Source of the DNA: Candidatus Methylopumilus universalis
GTDB taxonomy: Bacteria > Pseudomonadota > Gammaproteobacteria > Burkholderiales > Methylophilaceae
Length of the DNA stretch: 64,000 nucleotides
Assembly (NCBI RefSeq): GCF_006364435.1
Contig: NZ_CP040977.1
Location: 1,178,001-1,242,000, forward strand
Direction of reading: 5' to 3'
The position numbers and the translations under genes are program-made. The notes beneath the pieces were generated by a model. It was not told the DNA's origin. It did no database searches and saw only the letters and a program-made list of their open reading frames with translations. Shown here one piece after another: positions 41,688 through 51,903 of the stretch (position 1 is its first letter; every line of letters begins with the position of its first letter).

Positions 41688-44600
41688 TTATAAATTAGGT
41701 GCTAACCATTTTTTCAAGAACTCAACTGATACATCTCGACGCTTAGCCATATCTTTTAATTGGTCATCCCCAATTTTGTCGACACTAAAGTAATGCGCAT
41801 CTGGATGTGCAAAATAAAAACCTGATACGGAAGCTGCAGGTGACATTGCAAACGAATCGGTCAGATGCATATCAATTTCATCTAATCTTAAATGTGTAAA
41901 AATATCTTTTTTAACAGTGTGGTCTGGGCATGCGGGGTATCCAGGTGCAGGTCGAATACCTTGATAAGCTTCTTTAATAAGACCTTCTTTATCTATATTT
42001 TCATCTATCACGTAACCCCACAAATCCTTTCTAACACGCTCGTGCATGTATTCTGCAAACGCTTCAGCTAAACGGTCAGCTAATGATTTAAACATGATGC
42101 TACTGTAATCATCATTTTTATCTTTAAATTCTTTTTCATATTTTTCCATGCCTAAACCACTCGTCACTGCGAACACCCCGATGTAATCTTTTATACCTGA
42201 GGATTTAGGAGCAATAAAATCCGATAAGCACTGATTGGGCTTTTGTTCATTATTTACTGTGGGTTTTTCAGATTGCTGTCTTAAGCCATAGTATGTAAAT
42301 AAAGTTTTAGTGCGTGACTCATCTTCATAAATTTCGATATCATCATCGACACTATTCGCTGGATAAAAAGCTACCACACCATTAGCCACGAGCGCTCGGT
42401 TATTGATAAGTTTTGTGAGCATAGTTTGTGCTTCATTGAAAACTTGTGTCGCACTTTTCCCCACAATAGGGTCATTTAAAATCGCTGGATAAAAGCCAAC
42501 CAAATCCCAGGTTTGAAAGAATGGACTCCAATCGATATAGGGTGCGATTAAGCTTAAATCAATATTTTTAAATACACGTTTACCTATAAATTTTGGGGCC
42601 TTAGGTGTATACGTTTTATCAAATTGAAGTTTTGAATTATTGAGCCTTGCTGCTTCAAGCGATAATAATTTAACGCCTTTTTTATTGGCATGTTGATCTC
42701 GTGCTCGCGCATAATCTTTTTCAATATCAAGAATATATTGATCTTTTTGTTCAGGTGTCAAAAGAGATTGCATTACAGCCACAGACCTCGACGCATCAGG
42801 CACATAAATCACGGGTCCATCATAATGTGGCGCAATTTTAACAGCTGTATGCGCGCGTGAGGTTGTCGCACCACCAATCAGAAGAGGTGTTTTTAACCCT
42901 CTAAAATGAGGGTCACGCTGCATTTCTTTTGCAACGTGTGTCATTTCTTCTAATGATGGTGTAATGAGTCCTGACAAACCAATAATATCGACATTCTCTT
43001 TTTTAGCCATTTCTAAAATTTCAGAGCACGGCACCATCACACCCATATTAATGACTTCAAAGTTATTGCATTGCAAGACGACTGACACAATATTTTTACC
43101 AATGTCGTGAACATCACCTTTAACTGTGGCAATAAGCATCTTGCCTTTAGGTTTTGAGACCACACCAGTTCTTTTTTCTTCTAATTTTTTTTCTTCTTCG
43201 ATAAAAGGAACAAGATGTGCTACAGCTTGTTTCATCACGCGCGCTGATTTCACCACTTGAGGTAAAAACATTTTGCCTTGTGCAAACAAATCACCCACCA
43301 CATTCATACCATCCATCAAGGGACCTTCAATCACATGAATCGGTCGCCCATTTTTTTGCATGGCTTCCAACCTTGCTTCTTCAGTATCTTCTACAATGAA
43401 ATCTGTAATACCATGGACCAACGCATATGCAAGTTTTTTATTGACAGTAATTGGCTCTGTCTCTGTGCCTCTCCAATTAAGTGTTTGAACTTCTTTTTTA
43501 CTTCCTTTTAAAGTCCCTGCAATTTCGATCATTCTTTCTGTGGCATCAATTCTTCGATTAAGCACAACGTCTTCGACACGCTCTTTAAGTTCAGGATCAA
43601 GATCATCATAGACACCCATCATGCCTGCATTGACAATCCCCATCGATAATCCAGCTTTGATCGCGTGATATAAAAAAACCGTGTGAATCGCTTCGCGAGC
43701 TGCATCATTCCCTCTAAAACTGAAACTGACGTTGGATACACCGCCTGAAATTTTTGCATGAGGGAGATTTTCTTTAATCCATCTTGTGGCATTAATAAAA
43801 TCTACTGCGTAATTATTATGTTCTTCAATACCTGTTGCGATCGCAAAAATATTAGGGTCGAAAATAATATCTTCGGGCGGAAAATTAATTTTTGAAATTA
43901 ATAAGTCATAGGCGCGTTTACAAATTTCTGTTTTTCTTTCGAATGTGTCCGCTTGTCCTTTTTCATCAAAAGCCATCACGATCACTGCTGTACCATATCG
44001 TCGACATAATGTGGCTTGGCGAATAAATTCAGCTTCACCTTCTTTTAACGAAATTGAATTTACAATCGCTTTGCCTTGAACACATTGAAGACCTGCTTCA
44101 ATGACATCCCATTTCGATGAATCAATCATGATAGGGATACGCGCAATATCTGGTTCGGATGCGACGAGATTTAAGAAATGCTTCATGGCTTTTACAGCAT
44201 CAAGCATACCTTCATCCATATTGATATCAATAATTTGCGCTCCATTTTCAACTTGCTGGCGCGCTACTGATAAAGCTTCATCATATTTTTCGTTAATGAT
44301 TAAATTCGCAAATGCTTTTGAACCTGTCACATTGGTTCGCTCACCCACATTCACAAATAATGAATCGTCTTTAATTAAAAAGGATTCGAGACCTGAAAGT
44401 CTTGTGACTGTTTCAACGGTTGGCACTTCTCTAGGTTTGATATTTTTTATTTCATCTGCAATGGCTCTGATATGTTCAGGCGTGGTGCCACAACAACCGC
44501 CTGCAATATTGACAAAACCACTTGTTGCGAACTCTTTAATTAAAGATGAGGTATCTTTAGGCTTCTCATCAAAACCTGTGTCCGACATCGGATTAGGTAG

Positions 44601-45467
44601 GCCTGCATTCGGGTAAATACAAATGTAGGTATCTGCGATATTCGACAATTCTTCTGCATAAGGCCTCATGAGCGCTGCCCCTAATGCACAATTAAGACCA
44701 ATCGTCATCGGTTTTGCATGGCGAACTGAATTCCAAAATGCTGCGACTGTTTGGCCAGATAAAATACGGCCTGATGCATCAGTCACGGTACCTGACAACA
44801 TAATAGGTAAGCGCATTTTATTTTCTTCGAAATAGGTTTCGATCGCAAAAAGTGCTGCCTTGCAATTTAGGGTATCAAAAATTGTTTCGACGAGAAGGAT
44901 ATCGACGCCGCCTTCAACCAACGCTTTGACTTGATTGAAATAACTATTTTTTAATTCTTCAAATGTAATGTTCCTTGCTGCAGGATCGTTTACATCTGGT
45001 GAGATCGATGCAGTTTTGGGTGTAGGGCCAACAGCCCCTGCTACAAATCTTGGTTTATCTTTCGTTGAAAATTTGTCTACCGCTTGGCGCGCTAATTTGG
45101 CAGACGCCACGTTCATTTCATATGCTAAATCTGACATTGCATAATCATCTTGCGCTATTTCTGTTGCACCAAAAGTATTCGTTTCAATAATGTCAGAGCC
45201 TGCTTCCAAGTATGCTTCGTGAATACTTTGAATAATTTGAGGTTGAGTAAGGCTTAATAACTCGTTATTGCCTTTAAGAAATAATTCACGTTTACCTTCT
45301 GGCCCTGAAAATTTTGCAAAACGACCCTCATCTCCACCGCGGTAATCTTCTTCGGTAAGTTTATGTTGTTGGATCATGGTGCCCATTGCGCCATCCAGCA
45401 ATAAAATACGCTCGGCTAAGAGTTTTCTCAGTATTTTTTCTTGATCAGTCATGAAGTCCTGTGGCAT
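41688..45467 (-). CDS. metH: cobalamin-dependent methionine synthase
   Basis: MetH methylates homocysteine with methyl-tetrahydrofolate via cobalamin. All four modules are present in 1259 residues: the homocysteine domain (LLDGAMGTM near 19-26, zinc cysteines in [10 protein letters not shown] near 324), the pterin domain ([25 protein letters not shown]), the cobalamin domain with DVHDIGKN (cobalt-ligand His near 787), and the activation domain with [12 protein letters not shown] at the C-terminus. The first ATG gives [12 protein letters not shown]; the sixth residue is an alternative start. No cobalamin or SAM riboswitch fits the 65-bp spacer upstream. Confidence 0.97.
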   Translation of the reverse strand: MPQDFMTDQEKILRKLLAERILLLDGAMGTMIQQHKLTEEDYRGGDEGRFAKFSGPEGKRELFLKGNNELLSLTQPQIIQSIHEAYLEAGSDIIETNTFGATEIAQDDYAMSDLAYEMNVASAKLARQAVDKFSTKDKPRFVAGAVGPTPKTASISPDVNDPAARNITFEELKNSYFNQVKALVEGGVDILLVETIFDTLNCKAALFAIETYFEENKMRLPIMLSGTVTDASGRILSGQTVAAFWNSVRHAKPMTIGLNCALGAALMRPYAEELSNIADTYICIYPNAGLPNPMSDTGFDEKPKDTSSLIKEFATSGFVNIAGGCCGTTPEHIRAIADEIKNIKPREVPTVETVTRLSGLESFLIKDDSLFVNVGERTNVTGSKAFANLIINEKYDEALSVARQQVENGAQIIDINMDEGMLDAVKAMKHFLNLVASEPDIARIPIMIDSSKWDVIEAGLQCVQGKAIVNSISLKEGEAEFIRQATLCRRYGTAVIVMAFDEKGQADTFERKTEICKRAYDLLISKINFPPEDIIFDPNIFAIATGIEEHNNYAVDFINATRWIKENLPHAKISGGVSNVSFSFRGNDAAREAIHTVFLYHAIKAGLSMGIVNAGMMGVYDDLDPELKERVEDVVLNRRIDATERMIEIAGTLKGSKKEVQTLNWRGTETEPITVNKKLAYALVHGITDFIVEDTEEARLEAMQKNGRPIHVIEGPLMDGMNVVGDLFAQGKMFLPQVVKSARVMKQAVAHLVPFIEEEKKLEEKRTGVVSKPKGKMLIATVKGDVHDIGKNIVSVVLQCNNFEVINMGVMVPCSEILEMAKKENVDIIGLSGLITPSLEEMTHVAKEMQRDPHFRGLKTPLLIGGATTSRAHTAVKIAPHYDGPVIYVPDASRSVAVMQSLLTPEQKDQYILDIEKDYARARDQHANKKGVKLLSLEAARLNNSKLQFDKTYTPKAPKFIGKRVFKNIDLSLIAPYIDWSPFFQTWDLVGFYPAILNDPIVGKSATQVFNEAQTMLTKLINNRALVANGVVAFYPANSVDDDIEIYEDESRTKTLFTYYGLRQQSEKPTVNNEQKPNQCLSDFIAPKSSGIKDYIGVFAVTSGLGMEKYEKEFKDKNDDYSSIMFKSLADRLAEAFAEYMHERVRKDLWGYVIDENIDKEGLIKEAYQGIRPAPGYPACPDHTVKKDIFTHLRLDEIDMHLTDSFAMSPAASVSGFYFAHPDAHYFSVDKIGDDQLKDMAKRRDVSVEFLKKWLAPNL

Positions 45468-45532
45468 TGAATTTTTAGAGATGTATTAGGCATTATTAAT
45501 AGCCTAAAGTGTAGCAAGAAACCAAAAGGTCA

Positions 45533-45769
45533 TTATTTTTTACGTGCTTCAATCTCGAATAGTTTCTTTTCTAGTTCTTCTAATTTTTGGCGCGTACGTT
45601 TTAGAACTTCCGTTTGAACATCAAACTCTTCACGGGTGACAAGCTCCATTTTAGTGAACATGCCCTTTAATAGTGCATCGATATTCTTTTCGATGTCAGG
45701 CATGGGTGAATCCTTTACTATCTCTCTGATTTTATTAGATATTTCGTTTAATTTTTCATTATTTAGCAT
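45533..45769 (-). CDS. ubiK: ubiquinone biosynthesis accessory factor UbiK
   Basis: A 78-residue BMFP-domain protein (formerly YqiC). It has a short amphipathic N-terminal half (LLKGMFTKMELVTREEFDVQ) and a C-terminal coiled coil (RTRQKLEELEKKLFEIEARK), the usual trimeric arrangement. UbiK binds UbiJ and aids ubiquinone assembly. In Betaproteobacteria the gene is typically divergent from a TorF porin-PII-Amt cluster, as it is here. Confidence 0.9.
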   Translation of the reverse strand: MLNNEKLNEISNKIREIVKDSPMPDIEKNIDALLKGMFTKMELVTREEFDVQTEVLKRTRQKLEELEKKLFEIEARKK

Positions 45770-45887
45770 GATAAATTTCCTTTTGATTCAAGAGTTTATC
45801 AGATTTAAACCCACATTAAGTGCATATTAGCTCTTTGCTATCTATGGTGATGTTTACTAACTCATTGATTTTAATATAATAAGTAAG

Positions 45888-45904
45888 TTGGCACGGAAAT
45901 TGCT
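45888..45904 (+). promoter_or_regulatory. sigma-54 promoter for the porin-glnK-amt operon
   Basis: TTGGCACGGAAATTGCT matches the sigma-54 consensus TGGCAC-N5-TTGC exactly, with the -24 GG at 45890-45891 and the -12 GC at 45902-45903. Transcription should start near 45915, leaving a leader of about 64 bases before the porin ATG at 45979. This predicts dependence on RpoN and an enhancer-binding activator, most likely NtrC. I did not find a clear NtrC site upstream. Confidence 0.88.
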
Positions 45905-45978
45905 TTTATTATTGTGTGAATATAAAAATAACTAATCACATTATTTTCAGGAAATTTTTACTTAAAGGAGTTTTAAAA

Positions 45979-46815
45979 ATGCGTAAATCGCTTATTACAA
46001 CAGCAGTGTTAGGAGCTCTTGCAGCGCCTTCATTTGTTTTTGCAGCTGACGCTGCACCTGCATCTGATTTTACGGCTTCATATAATGTAGGACTTTTTAG
46101 TCAATACATTTTCCGTGGATTGACCCAAACAAATAACAAACCTGCGCTTCAAGGTGGTTTTGATGTAAACCATAAAAGCGGTCTTTATATTGGTGGCTGG
46201 GCTTCAAACGTGAGCTGGTTAAGGGATAACCAAGGTTATGTTACTAATGGTGGTGTTTACTCATCTGGTGGGTCTCTGGAAATTGATATCTATGGCGGAT
46301 TTAAAACCGACGTTAAAGGTATAGGTATTGATTTAGGCGCTCTACAATACTATTACCCTGGAGCTCATAATCAACTCTATGATAAAGCGAATACCACAGA
46401 ATTATATGGGGCATTATCGTATGGTTGGCTCCAAGCAAAAGTCTCCGGTGTGGTTTCGAAAGACGCTTGGGGATTTGGTAAAAAATATAACGTTAATAGC
46501 GGTGGTGACGATGAAAGAGGTACTTATTATGCCGAGCTCAACGCCAATATTCCTCTAGCAGATACAGGCCTTACAGCCCTAATCCATGTGGGTCGCCAGG
46601 AGTTTAATCAGGCAAAAATAGATAGCGCTTCTCCAGATGCAAGTTATACGGACTGGAAACTTGGGCTTACAAAAGGATTTGACGGTGGCTTAAATATCGG
46701 TGCTTTCTATACTGATACTAATATAAGTACAGCTAATGCCGCGGCTAACTGGACTTATGCCAACAAAAATATCGGTGATAGCACAGGTACAGTATTTGTA
46801 CAAAAAACGTTCTAA
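45979..46815 (+). CDS. TorF family putative porin
   Basis: A 278-residue outer-membrane beta-barrel protein. I chose the ATG at 45979 because it gives a clean signal peptide (MRKSLITTAVLGALAAPSFV, cleaved after FAADA or so) and follows AAAGGAG at 45964-45970; a GTG at 45916 in frame would start before that signal. The mature part opens ASYNVGLFSQYIFRGLTQTNNKPALQ-like, the signature of the Gcw_chp/TorF family, with LEIDIYGGF and GIGIDLGALQYYYPG. The C-terminal Phe is typical of barrel proteins. Its sigma-54 promoter and place before glnK-amt suggest a nitrogen-linked outer-membrane channel. Confidence 0.88.
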   Translation: MRKSLITTAVLGALAAPSFVFAADAAPASDFTASYNVGLFSQYIFRGLTQTNNKPALQGGFDVNHKSGLYIGGWASNVSWLRDNQGYVTNGGVYSSGGSLEIDIYGGFKTDVKGIGIDLGALQYYYPGAHNQLYDKANTTELYGALSYGWLQAKVSGVVSKDAWGFGKKYNVNSGGDDERGTYYAELNANIPLADTGLTALIHVGRQEFNQAKIDSASPDASYTDWKLGLTKGFDGGLNIGAFYTDTNISTANAAANWTYANKNIGDSTGTVFVQKTF

Positions 46816-46831
46816 AAATAATAATTAAGAC

Positions 46832-46867
46832 AAGGGCCTAAGGCCAAGGCCCTTTCTTGATTTTTTT
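46832..46867 (+). terminator. terminator-like hairpin after the porin gene
   Basis: AAGGGCCT (46832-46839) and AGGCCCTT (46847-46854) form an 8-bp stem with a 7-base loop, followed six bases later by seven T at 46861-46867. It lies between the porin and glnK and may act as a partial terminator or mRNA stabiliser, giving more porin than PII and Amt transcript. Confidence 0.55.
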
Positions 46868-46869
46868 AA

Positions 46870-47226
<357 letters not shown>

Positions 47227-47242
47227 TCAGAGGAATAAAATT

Positions 47243-48733
47243 ATGAAAAAACTATTATCAACTTTCGCATTAATTAGCTTCTTATGCATAAACTTTTTAG
47301 GCATGACAAGTGTAAGTTTTGCTGATGAAGCAACTTCAGTAAAAGCGAGTGATGCTGTGACTTTAGTAGCAGACGCAACTCCCGCTGAAAAACCTGCTGA
47401 AGCAAAAGATGAACCTCCTGCACCGACGCCTAACAAAGGTGACACTGCATGGATGATCATGGCTACGATTCTGGTGACCTTAATGGTGATTCCAGGTTTA
47501 GCACTCTTCTATGGTGGATTAGTCAGATCAAAAAATATGTTATCTGTACTCATGCAAACTTTCGTTGTGTTTTCACTCATGGGTGTTTTATGGGCGATCT
47601 ATGGATACAGCGTTGCATTTACAGGCGGCAGTCCATTTTATGGTGGCTTCAGTAAGTTATTTTTAAGTGGTATCACACCAGATTCAGTGGGTGCTACTTT
47701 TAGCAAAGGTGTAGTGATTCCTGAATTTATCTTTGTAGCTTTCCAATTACCTTTCGCGGCTATTACGCCCGCTTTAATTATTGGTGCATTTGCTGAGCGT
47801 ATGAAATTTTCAGCGGTACTTTTATTCTTAATCATTTGGTTCACATTTGCATACTTACCGATGGCACACATGGTGTGGTATTGGGACGGTCCAGATGCAA
47901 TCACTGATGCTAAATCATTAGAAACAGTCATTGGAAATGCAGGCTGGTTATGGGCTAAAGGTGCACTCGATTTTGCTGGTGGCACAGTGGTTCATATTAA
48001 TGCCGGTATCGCAGCCCTTGTAGCCGCTCTTATGGTGGGTAAAAGAATTGGATATGGCAAGGAAGCTATGCCTCCGCACAGTCTTACATTAACCATGGTG
48101 GGTGCATCTTTACTATGGGTGGGTTGGTTTGGTTTCAATGCAGGTTCAAATCTTGAAGCGACAGGATTAGCAGCATTAGCTTTCGTAAATACTATGCTTG
48201 CAACGGCTGCTGCAACACTTTCCTGGATCGCATTTGAATGGATCTTAAAATCAAAACCATCTATGTTAGGTGCAGCATCAGGCGCAGTTGCTGGTCTTGT
48301 AGCCATTACTCCAGCATGTGGATTTGTGGGCCCAATAGGCGCGCTTGTTATAGGTGCAGGTGTATCTCCAATCTGCTTATTCTTCGTATCTAAAGTTAAA
48401 AAGGCTTTTGGTTACGACGATACACTTGATGTTTTTGGTGTGCACGGTGTGGGTGGTATCTTCGGTGCAATTATGACCGGTGTATTCGTAAGCCCAGCAT
48501 TAGGTGGTACCGGTGTTTATGATTATGTTGCAAATAAAGTAGGTGAGTTTGATATGCATACGCAAGTCATGTCTCAACTATGGGCAGTGGGTACAGCCGT
48601 TGTGGTATCAGCAACTGTATCTTATGTTGCTTTAAAACTTATAGATATGACGATTGGTTTACGTGTGAAACCAGATGCTGAGCGTGAAGGCTTAGACATT
48701 GCTGAGCACGGTGAACAGGCATATCACAAATAA
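47243..48733 (+). CDS. amt: ammonium transporter
   Basis: Amt/Mep/Rh channel for ammonium uptake. The ATG at 47243 (MKKLLSTFALISFLC) opens a signal peptide, followed by an Ala/Pro/Glu-rich periplasmic stretch to about residue 70 and then 11 membrane spans; an upstream ATG at 47201 would overlap glnK and spoil the signal. Pore motifs include LALFYGGLVRSKNML, PLMAHMVWY-like YLPMAHMVWYWDG, FAGGTVVHINAG with a pore His, WVGWFGFNAGS and DVFGVHGVGGIFG with the second pore His. The 496 residues are complete. It is encoded after its regulator glnK. Confidence 0.95.
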   Translation: MKKLLSTFALISFLCINFLGMTSVSFADEATSVKASDAVTLVADATPAEKPAEAKDEPPAPTPNKGDTAWMIMATILVTLMVIPGLALFYGGLVRSKNMLSVLMQTFVVFSLMGVLWAIYGYSVAFTGGSPFYGGFSKLFLSGITPDSVGATFSKGVVIPEFIFVAFQLPFAAITPALIIGAFAERMKFSAVLLFLIIWFTFAYLPMAHMVWYWDGPDAITDAKSLETVIGNAGWLWAKGALDFAGGTVVHINAGIAALVAALMVGKRIGYGKEAMPPHSLTLTMVGASLLWVGWFGFNAGSNLEATGLAALAFVNTMLATAAATLSWIAFEWILKSKPSMLGAASGAVAGLVAITPACGFVGPIGALVIGAGVSPICLFFVSKVKKAFGYDDTLDVFGVHGVGGIFGAIMTGVFVSPALGGTGVYDYVANKVGEFDMHTQVMSQLWAVGTAVVVSATVSYVALKLIDMTIGLRVKPDAEREGLDIAEHGEQAYHK

Positions 48734-48758
48734 AATATCCTGAAAGTAGTTACTTCTC

Positions 48759-48786
48759 AAGGGCGCTTTTTAAGCGCCCTTTTTTT
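48759..48786 (+). terminator. rho-independent terminator after amt
   Basis: AAGGGCGCTT (48759-48768) and AAGCGCCCTT (48772-48781) form a perfect 10-bp GC-rich stem with a 3-base loop that runs directly into a T tract to 48786. It ends the porin-glnK-amt operon. Confidence 0.92.
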
Positions 48787-48825
48787 ATCCATAAAATTGA
48801 ATCGCTTAAAGTTATAATAGAGACT

Positions 48826-50025
48826 ATGTTTAAAAAGTTTTCTTTTTTCAATCGAGCATTTCTTAGAAATGCTTTTTTACTTATTTTAAGCCCCAAGCTT
48901 TTTTTTAATCACGGGCACATTCCACCAAAGAACCATAAAATCCCAAATCGCTTTTTTGGATTAAGCCTTACTATTGAAGATTTAATTGAAGACCCAATAG
49001 GTGTCGTTGAAATGTGTCGTCAGCATAAAATTCGTGATGTAACGCTTCTTATTCCATCCAATCGTATCAGTGAATTTAGTGCGACATTTATGGATGACCT
49101 CATTGGGCACGATATTAAATTTAATCTCAAATTAGTGCTGATAAATGAGGAAGATATCTATCTGCAATGGCGAGAGCTTTTAGATCTTACATTGCTAGGC
49201 TATCAAGCTCACATTTCATCCATTGAAATCGAAATGACGGGCTTTACTCAGAAAGCATTACATACGTTCTTAAATATCTGGACCATGACGTTTAACATTG
49301 CGAGACTGAAAAAGATTAAAGTCGCAGGCCCTTCTATTCCTTCATTTAGCCCTTTCTTTAATGACATGGTATTTAAGCTTTTAAAAGACAAATATCAACT
49401 ACCTGATATTCATACGATCAATTTAACGAATGAAATGGATAAAGAGCCCGAGCTCATTTATTCAAATTTCTTGATTCCTAAATTAGGTAAGCTTTTTAAA
49501 TTCAATCTCATAAAAAAATTAGCGCTCGTTCAAAGAATTGCGGAAAGTTTTAACATCAAAACCATTTATGGAACGATTGAATTAAAGCGTCATGAAATTA
49601 CTTCTTACACACTACGAGCGATTTCTTTACTGATTGCATCAGGCCGACTCACTAAACTATATGTGCCTTACAGGAATGCCGAAGGTATTCTTTTTCTAGT
49701 GGATCGTATGGAGGGCATGACTTATCTAGGCTCTTTATTTCATGATGCATCTTTTGAAATTCATCACTTCAAAAATGAGAAAGAACAAATGCATGCCATA
49801 TGGGCGCGAGATGATAAGACCTTAAATCCAGAGAATTTTTATCATATTGAAGATATCTACTCTGCTAAAATATTTGATAGTCATGGTGACATCATTGATC
49901 GTAATGAATTCAAAATTACAGATACGCCCATCTACCTTGTCTGGAGATCGATCGACCCTATTACCTTCATTGATACACCAAAAGCCTTAGATCTTAATGT
50001 CACCAATATCATGGCCCTATCATGA
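48826..50025 (+). CDS. unknown protein, possible TIM-barrel glycoside-hydrolase-like fold
   Basis: I do not recognise this 399-residue protein. The first 25 residues are basic and hydrophobic (FLRNAFLLILSPKLFF) and could be a membrane anchor. The body alternates strands and helices in a way that suggests a barrel: FGLSLTIEDL, DVTLLIPSNR, FNLKLVLINEEDIYLQW, ISSIEIEMTGF, LKKIKVAGPSIPSF, IHTINLTNEMD, KLYVPYRNAEGILFLVDR. The last part (AKIFDSHGDIIDRNEF then TDTPIYLVW) resembles the beta-sandwich often found after a glycosidase barrel. That reading is inferred. It stands alone between terminators, upstream of pqqA. Confidence 0.7.
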   Translation: MFKKFSFFNRAFLRNAFLLILSPKLFFNHGHIPPKNHKIPNRFFGLSLTIEDLIEDPIGVVEMCRQHKIRDVTLLIPSNRISEFSATFMDDLIGHDIKFNLKLVLINEEDIYLQWRELLDLTLLGYQAHISSIEIEMTGFTQKALHTFLNIWTMTFNIARLKKIKVAGPSIPSFSPFFNDMVFKLLKDKYQLPDIHTINLTNEMDKEPELIYSNFLIPKLGKLFKFNLIKKLALVQRIAESFNIKTIYGTIELKRHEITSYTLRAISLLIASGRLTKLYVPYRNAEGILFLVDRMEGMTYLGSLFHDASFEIHHFKNEKEQMHAIWARDDKTLNPENFYHIEDIYSAKIFDSHGDIIDRNEFKITDTPIYLVWRSIDPITFIDTPKALDLNVTNIMALS

Positions 50026-50136
50026 AAATCATGAGGTCTAATTCATTACCTGTTCCGTGTATTTAATATAGATGCAGCCTATAGTTTGTCCAATGCATCT
50101 TGAATGCAGATTGTTAACCCTCATAGGAGAAATATT

Positions 50137-50208
50137 ATGTGGACAACTCCAGCAGCTACAGAAATGCGTTTTGGCTTTGAAGTGACTATGTACGTAATGA
50201 ACAAGTAA
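50137..50208 (+). CDS. pqqA: PQQ precursor peptide PqqA (orphan copy)
   Basis: A 23-residue peptide beginning MWTTPAATEMRFGFEVTMY. Glu15 and Tyr19, spaced E-x3-Y, are the two residues cross-linked to make pyrroloquinoline quinone, and the length, the MWTxP start and RFGFEVTMY all match PqqA. AGGAGA at 50125-50130 is a strong ribosome-binding site, and a terminator follows at once, so it is transcribed as a single short gene. None of pqqB, C, D or E is nearby. PQQ is the cofactor of methanol dehydrogenases, which supports a methylotroph. The 111-bp spacer upstream holds only weak promoter-like hexamers (for example TATAGA at 50067-50072). Confidence 0.92.
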   Translation: MWTTPAATEMRFGFEVTMYVMNK

Positions 50209-50231
50209 TTGTTCGTTAACTACGGTTACAT

Positions 50232-50261
50232 AAAAAAGGAAGCTTTATAGCTTCCTTTTTT
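50232..50261. terminator. bidirectional terminator between pqqA and mltA
   Basis: AAAAAAGGAAGCT (50232-50244) and AGCTTCCTTTTTT (50249-50261) form a 13-bp perfect stem with loop TTAT. The A-run and T-run on the two sides make it a terminator in both directions, ending pqqA and the minus-strand mltA, whose stop codon begins at the next base. Confidence 0.88.
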
Positions 50262-51515
50262 TTATTTGGAAGCTTCCTCAATACGATTGCGTTTCATGGC
50301 AAATTCTTGCGTCGCAATTGGGAATACATAATCCTTAGGGAGTAATGCCCAAATTTTTCCCTGTTGTTTCATGGAGCCTGCTTTCCGTCCAGCATCATCG
50401 CCAGTCCCCCAATAGAAATCTGCACGAACACCACCTCGAATTGCCCCGCCTGTGTCCTGAGCGATCATCAAGCGATCGAGGGGCTCATTCGTATTAGGTT
50501 GAGTTGTGGATAAGAAAATAGGTGCGCCTAATGGAATAAATTTAGGATCGATCGCAACACTTCGCTCGGCTTCGATCGACACTCCTAAAGCGCCGATCGG
50601 TCCTGGTAAGTCACTTGGTAATTTTCTAAAAAATACATAGCTTGCATTAACATTTAAAAAATCTTTAAGTTTAACAATATTTTTTTTCGCCCAATTTTTA
50701 ATGCCTTCCATTGAAGCTTCAGCCATAGTGATTTCTTTTTTCTGAATGAGCACTGAACCAATCGCTTTAAATGGATATCCATTTTGGTCGGCATACCCAA
50801 TTTGCATGGCTTCCCCATTATCAAAATGAATAATACCTGATCCTTGAATCTCTAAAAAGAATGCCTCCACAGGGTCTTCTACCCAAACAATCTCATTGCC
50901 AGCTAAAGGAGAGCCTTTTCCATCAATCTCAGCTCTTGATAAATAAGGCACTAATTTGTTTCCCACTAATTTTCCGCGCAAACGTTTTGATTTAAGTTCT
51001 GGATATACCTCACTCAGATCCACAGTAATTAAATCTTTAGGTGTTGTGTAGAGAGGGATTTTGTAATTTGACGTTTTAACCTTACTACCTTTTAAGATAG
51101 GCTGATAATAACCAGTAATAATACCGGTTTCGGAGCCATCCATATTACTTGCAGTATAGACATTAAAATAGTTTTTAAAATAGTTTTTAATGTTTTCATC
51201 ACTTGGCTCTTTGATGTCGTCCGCAAAATCACATACTTTTTTCCAGGCATCTTTTTGTTTTAATGCAGAACAACTTCTAAGCCATGCCGTCCAGGCAGGA
51301 AGTAAATTGTCACTTTGAAATGAAGATTCAATCACACTCCAATCTGACTTTTTTAAGAGTCCATACTCAGGAATTTTTGCGAGATCTTCTTTTTCAGTTT
51401 TAATTTTTGGGCAGTCACAATTAGATTTTGTAACAGAAACTTTTTCTCCCTTATATGGGGTCTCTGCGCATGAGACAAGAAATAAAGTAAGTAAGAATAT
51501 AATGAAATGTCTCAT
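50262..51515 (-). CDS. mltA: membrane-bound lytic murein transglycosylase A
   Basis: MltA cleaves peptidoglycan glycan strands with formation of 1,6-anhydroMurNAc, feeding the recycling route. The 417-residue protein has a lipoprotein signal (RHFIIFLLTLFLVSC, Cys16). The MltA domain shows GIITGYYQPILKGS and YPYLSRAEID-like LVPYLSRAEIDGKG, VEAFFLEIQGSG and NASYVFFR. The 3D domain has IAQDTGGAIRGGVRADFYWGTGDDAG with the catalytic Asp. It is downstream of apaG with no gap. Confidence 0.95.
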   Translation of the reverse strand: MRHFIIFLLTLFLVSCAETPYKGEKVSVTKSNCDCPKIKTEKEDLAKIPEYGLLKKSDWSVIESSFQSDNLLPAWTAWLRSCSALKQKDAWKKVCDFADDIKEPSDENIKNYFKNYFNVYTASNMDGSETGIITGYYQPILKGSKVKTSNYKIPLYTTPKDLITVDLSEVYPELKSKRLRGKLVGNKLVPYLSRAEIDGKGSPLAGNEIVWVEDPVEAFFLEIQGSGIIHFDNGEAMQIGYADQNGYPFKAIGSVLIQKKEITMAEASMEGIKNWAKKNIVKLKDFLNVNASYVFFRKLPSDLPGPIGALGVSIEAERSVAIDPKFIPLGAPIFLSTTQPNTNEPLDRLMIAQDTGGAIRGGVRADFYWGTGDDAGRKAGSMKQQGKIWALLPKDYVFPIATQEFAMKRNRIEEASK

Positions 51516-51899
51516 TTAATGGAGCGTCCTTGGCATCGATAAAATAAACATAGGAATTTCTGCATCAAATGCAGTGCCATCTTCGGACACCATCTGATAA
51601 CTGCCATGCATGGAGCCTACAGGTGTATTAAGTTCAGTACCACTTGTATAAGTATAGGATTCATGCGGTTGAATAAGAGGCTGTTCACCGACCACACCTA
51701 AGCCTTTCACTTCAAAAGTTTCTTCATTGGCATCTGTAATAATCCAATGACGGCTCACAAGTTGCGCTGGAACTAGTCCATCATTGCTTATTGTAACGGT
51801 GTAATTAAAAAAGTACCGGTTATGCTCAATACTAGATTTTTCTTCTACAAAATGGGTTTCAACATTAATACGAATCGCATGTAATTTTGTAGATCCCAT
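51516..51899 (-). CDS. apaG: ApaG (Co2+/Mg2+ efflux-associated) protein
   Basis: A 127-residue fibronectin-III-like beta-sandwich protein. Conserved parts are NRYFFNYTVTISNDG, AQLVSRHWIITDANEE, VKGLGVVGEQPLIQPHESYTYTSG and PVGSMHGSYQMV. Its cellular role is not settled; mutants in enteric bacteria affect metal efflux and Ap4A metabolism. Here it lies between thiG and mltA rather than with apaH/ksgA. Confidence 0.93.
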   Translation of the reverse strand: MGSTKLHAIRINVETHFVEEKSSIEHNRYFFNYTVTISNDGLVPAQLVSRHWIITDANEETFEVKGLGVVGEQPLIQPHESYTYTSGTELNTPVGSMHGSYQMVSEDGTAFDAEIPMFILSMPRTLH

Positions 51900-51903
51900 G
51901 ATA

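Noticed and set aside
44101-44616. 171-residue plus-strand open frame opposite metH
   Set aside because: It lies wholly antisense to the conserved homocysteine and pterin domains of metH and has no ribosome-binding site or recognisable motif; it is a shadow frame.
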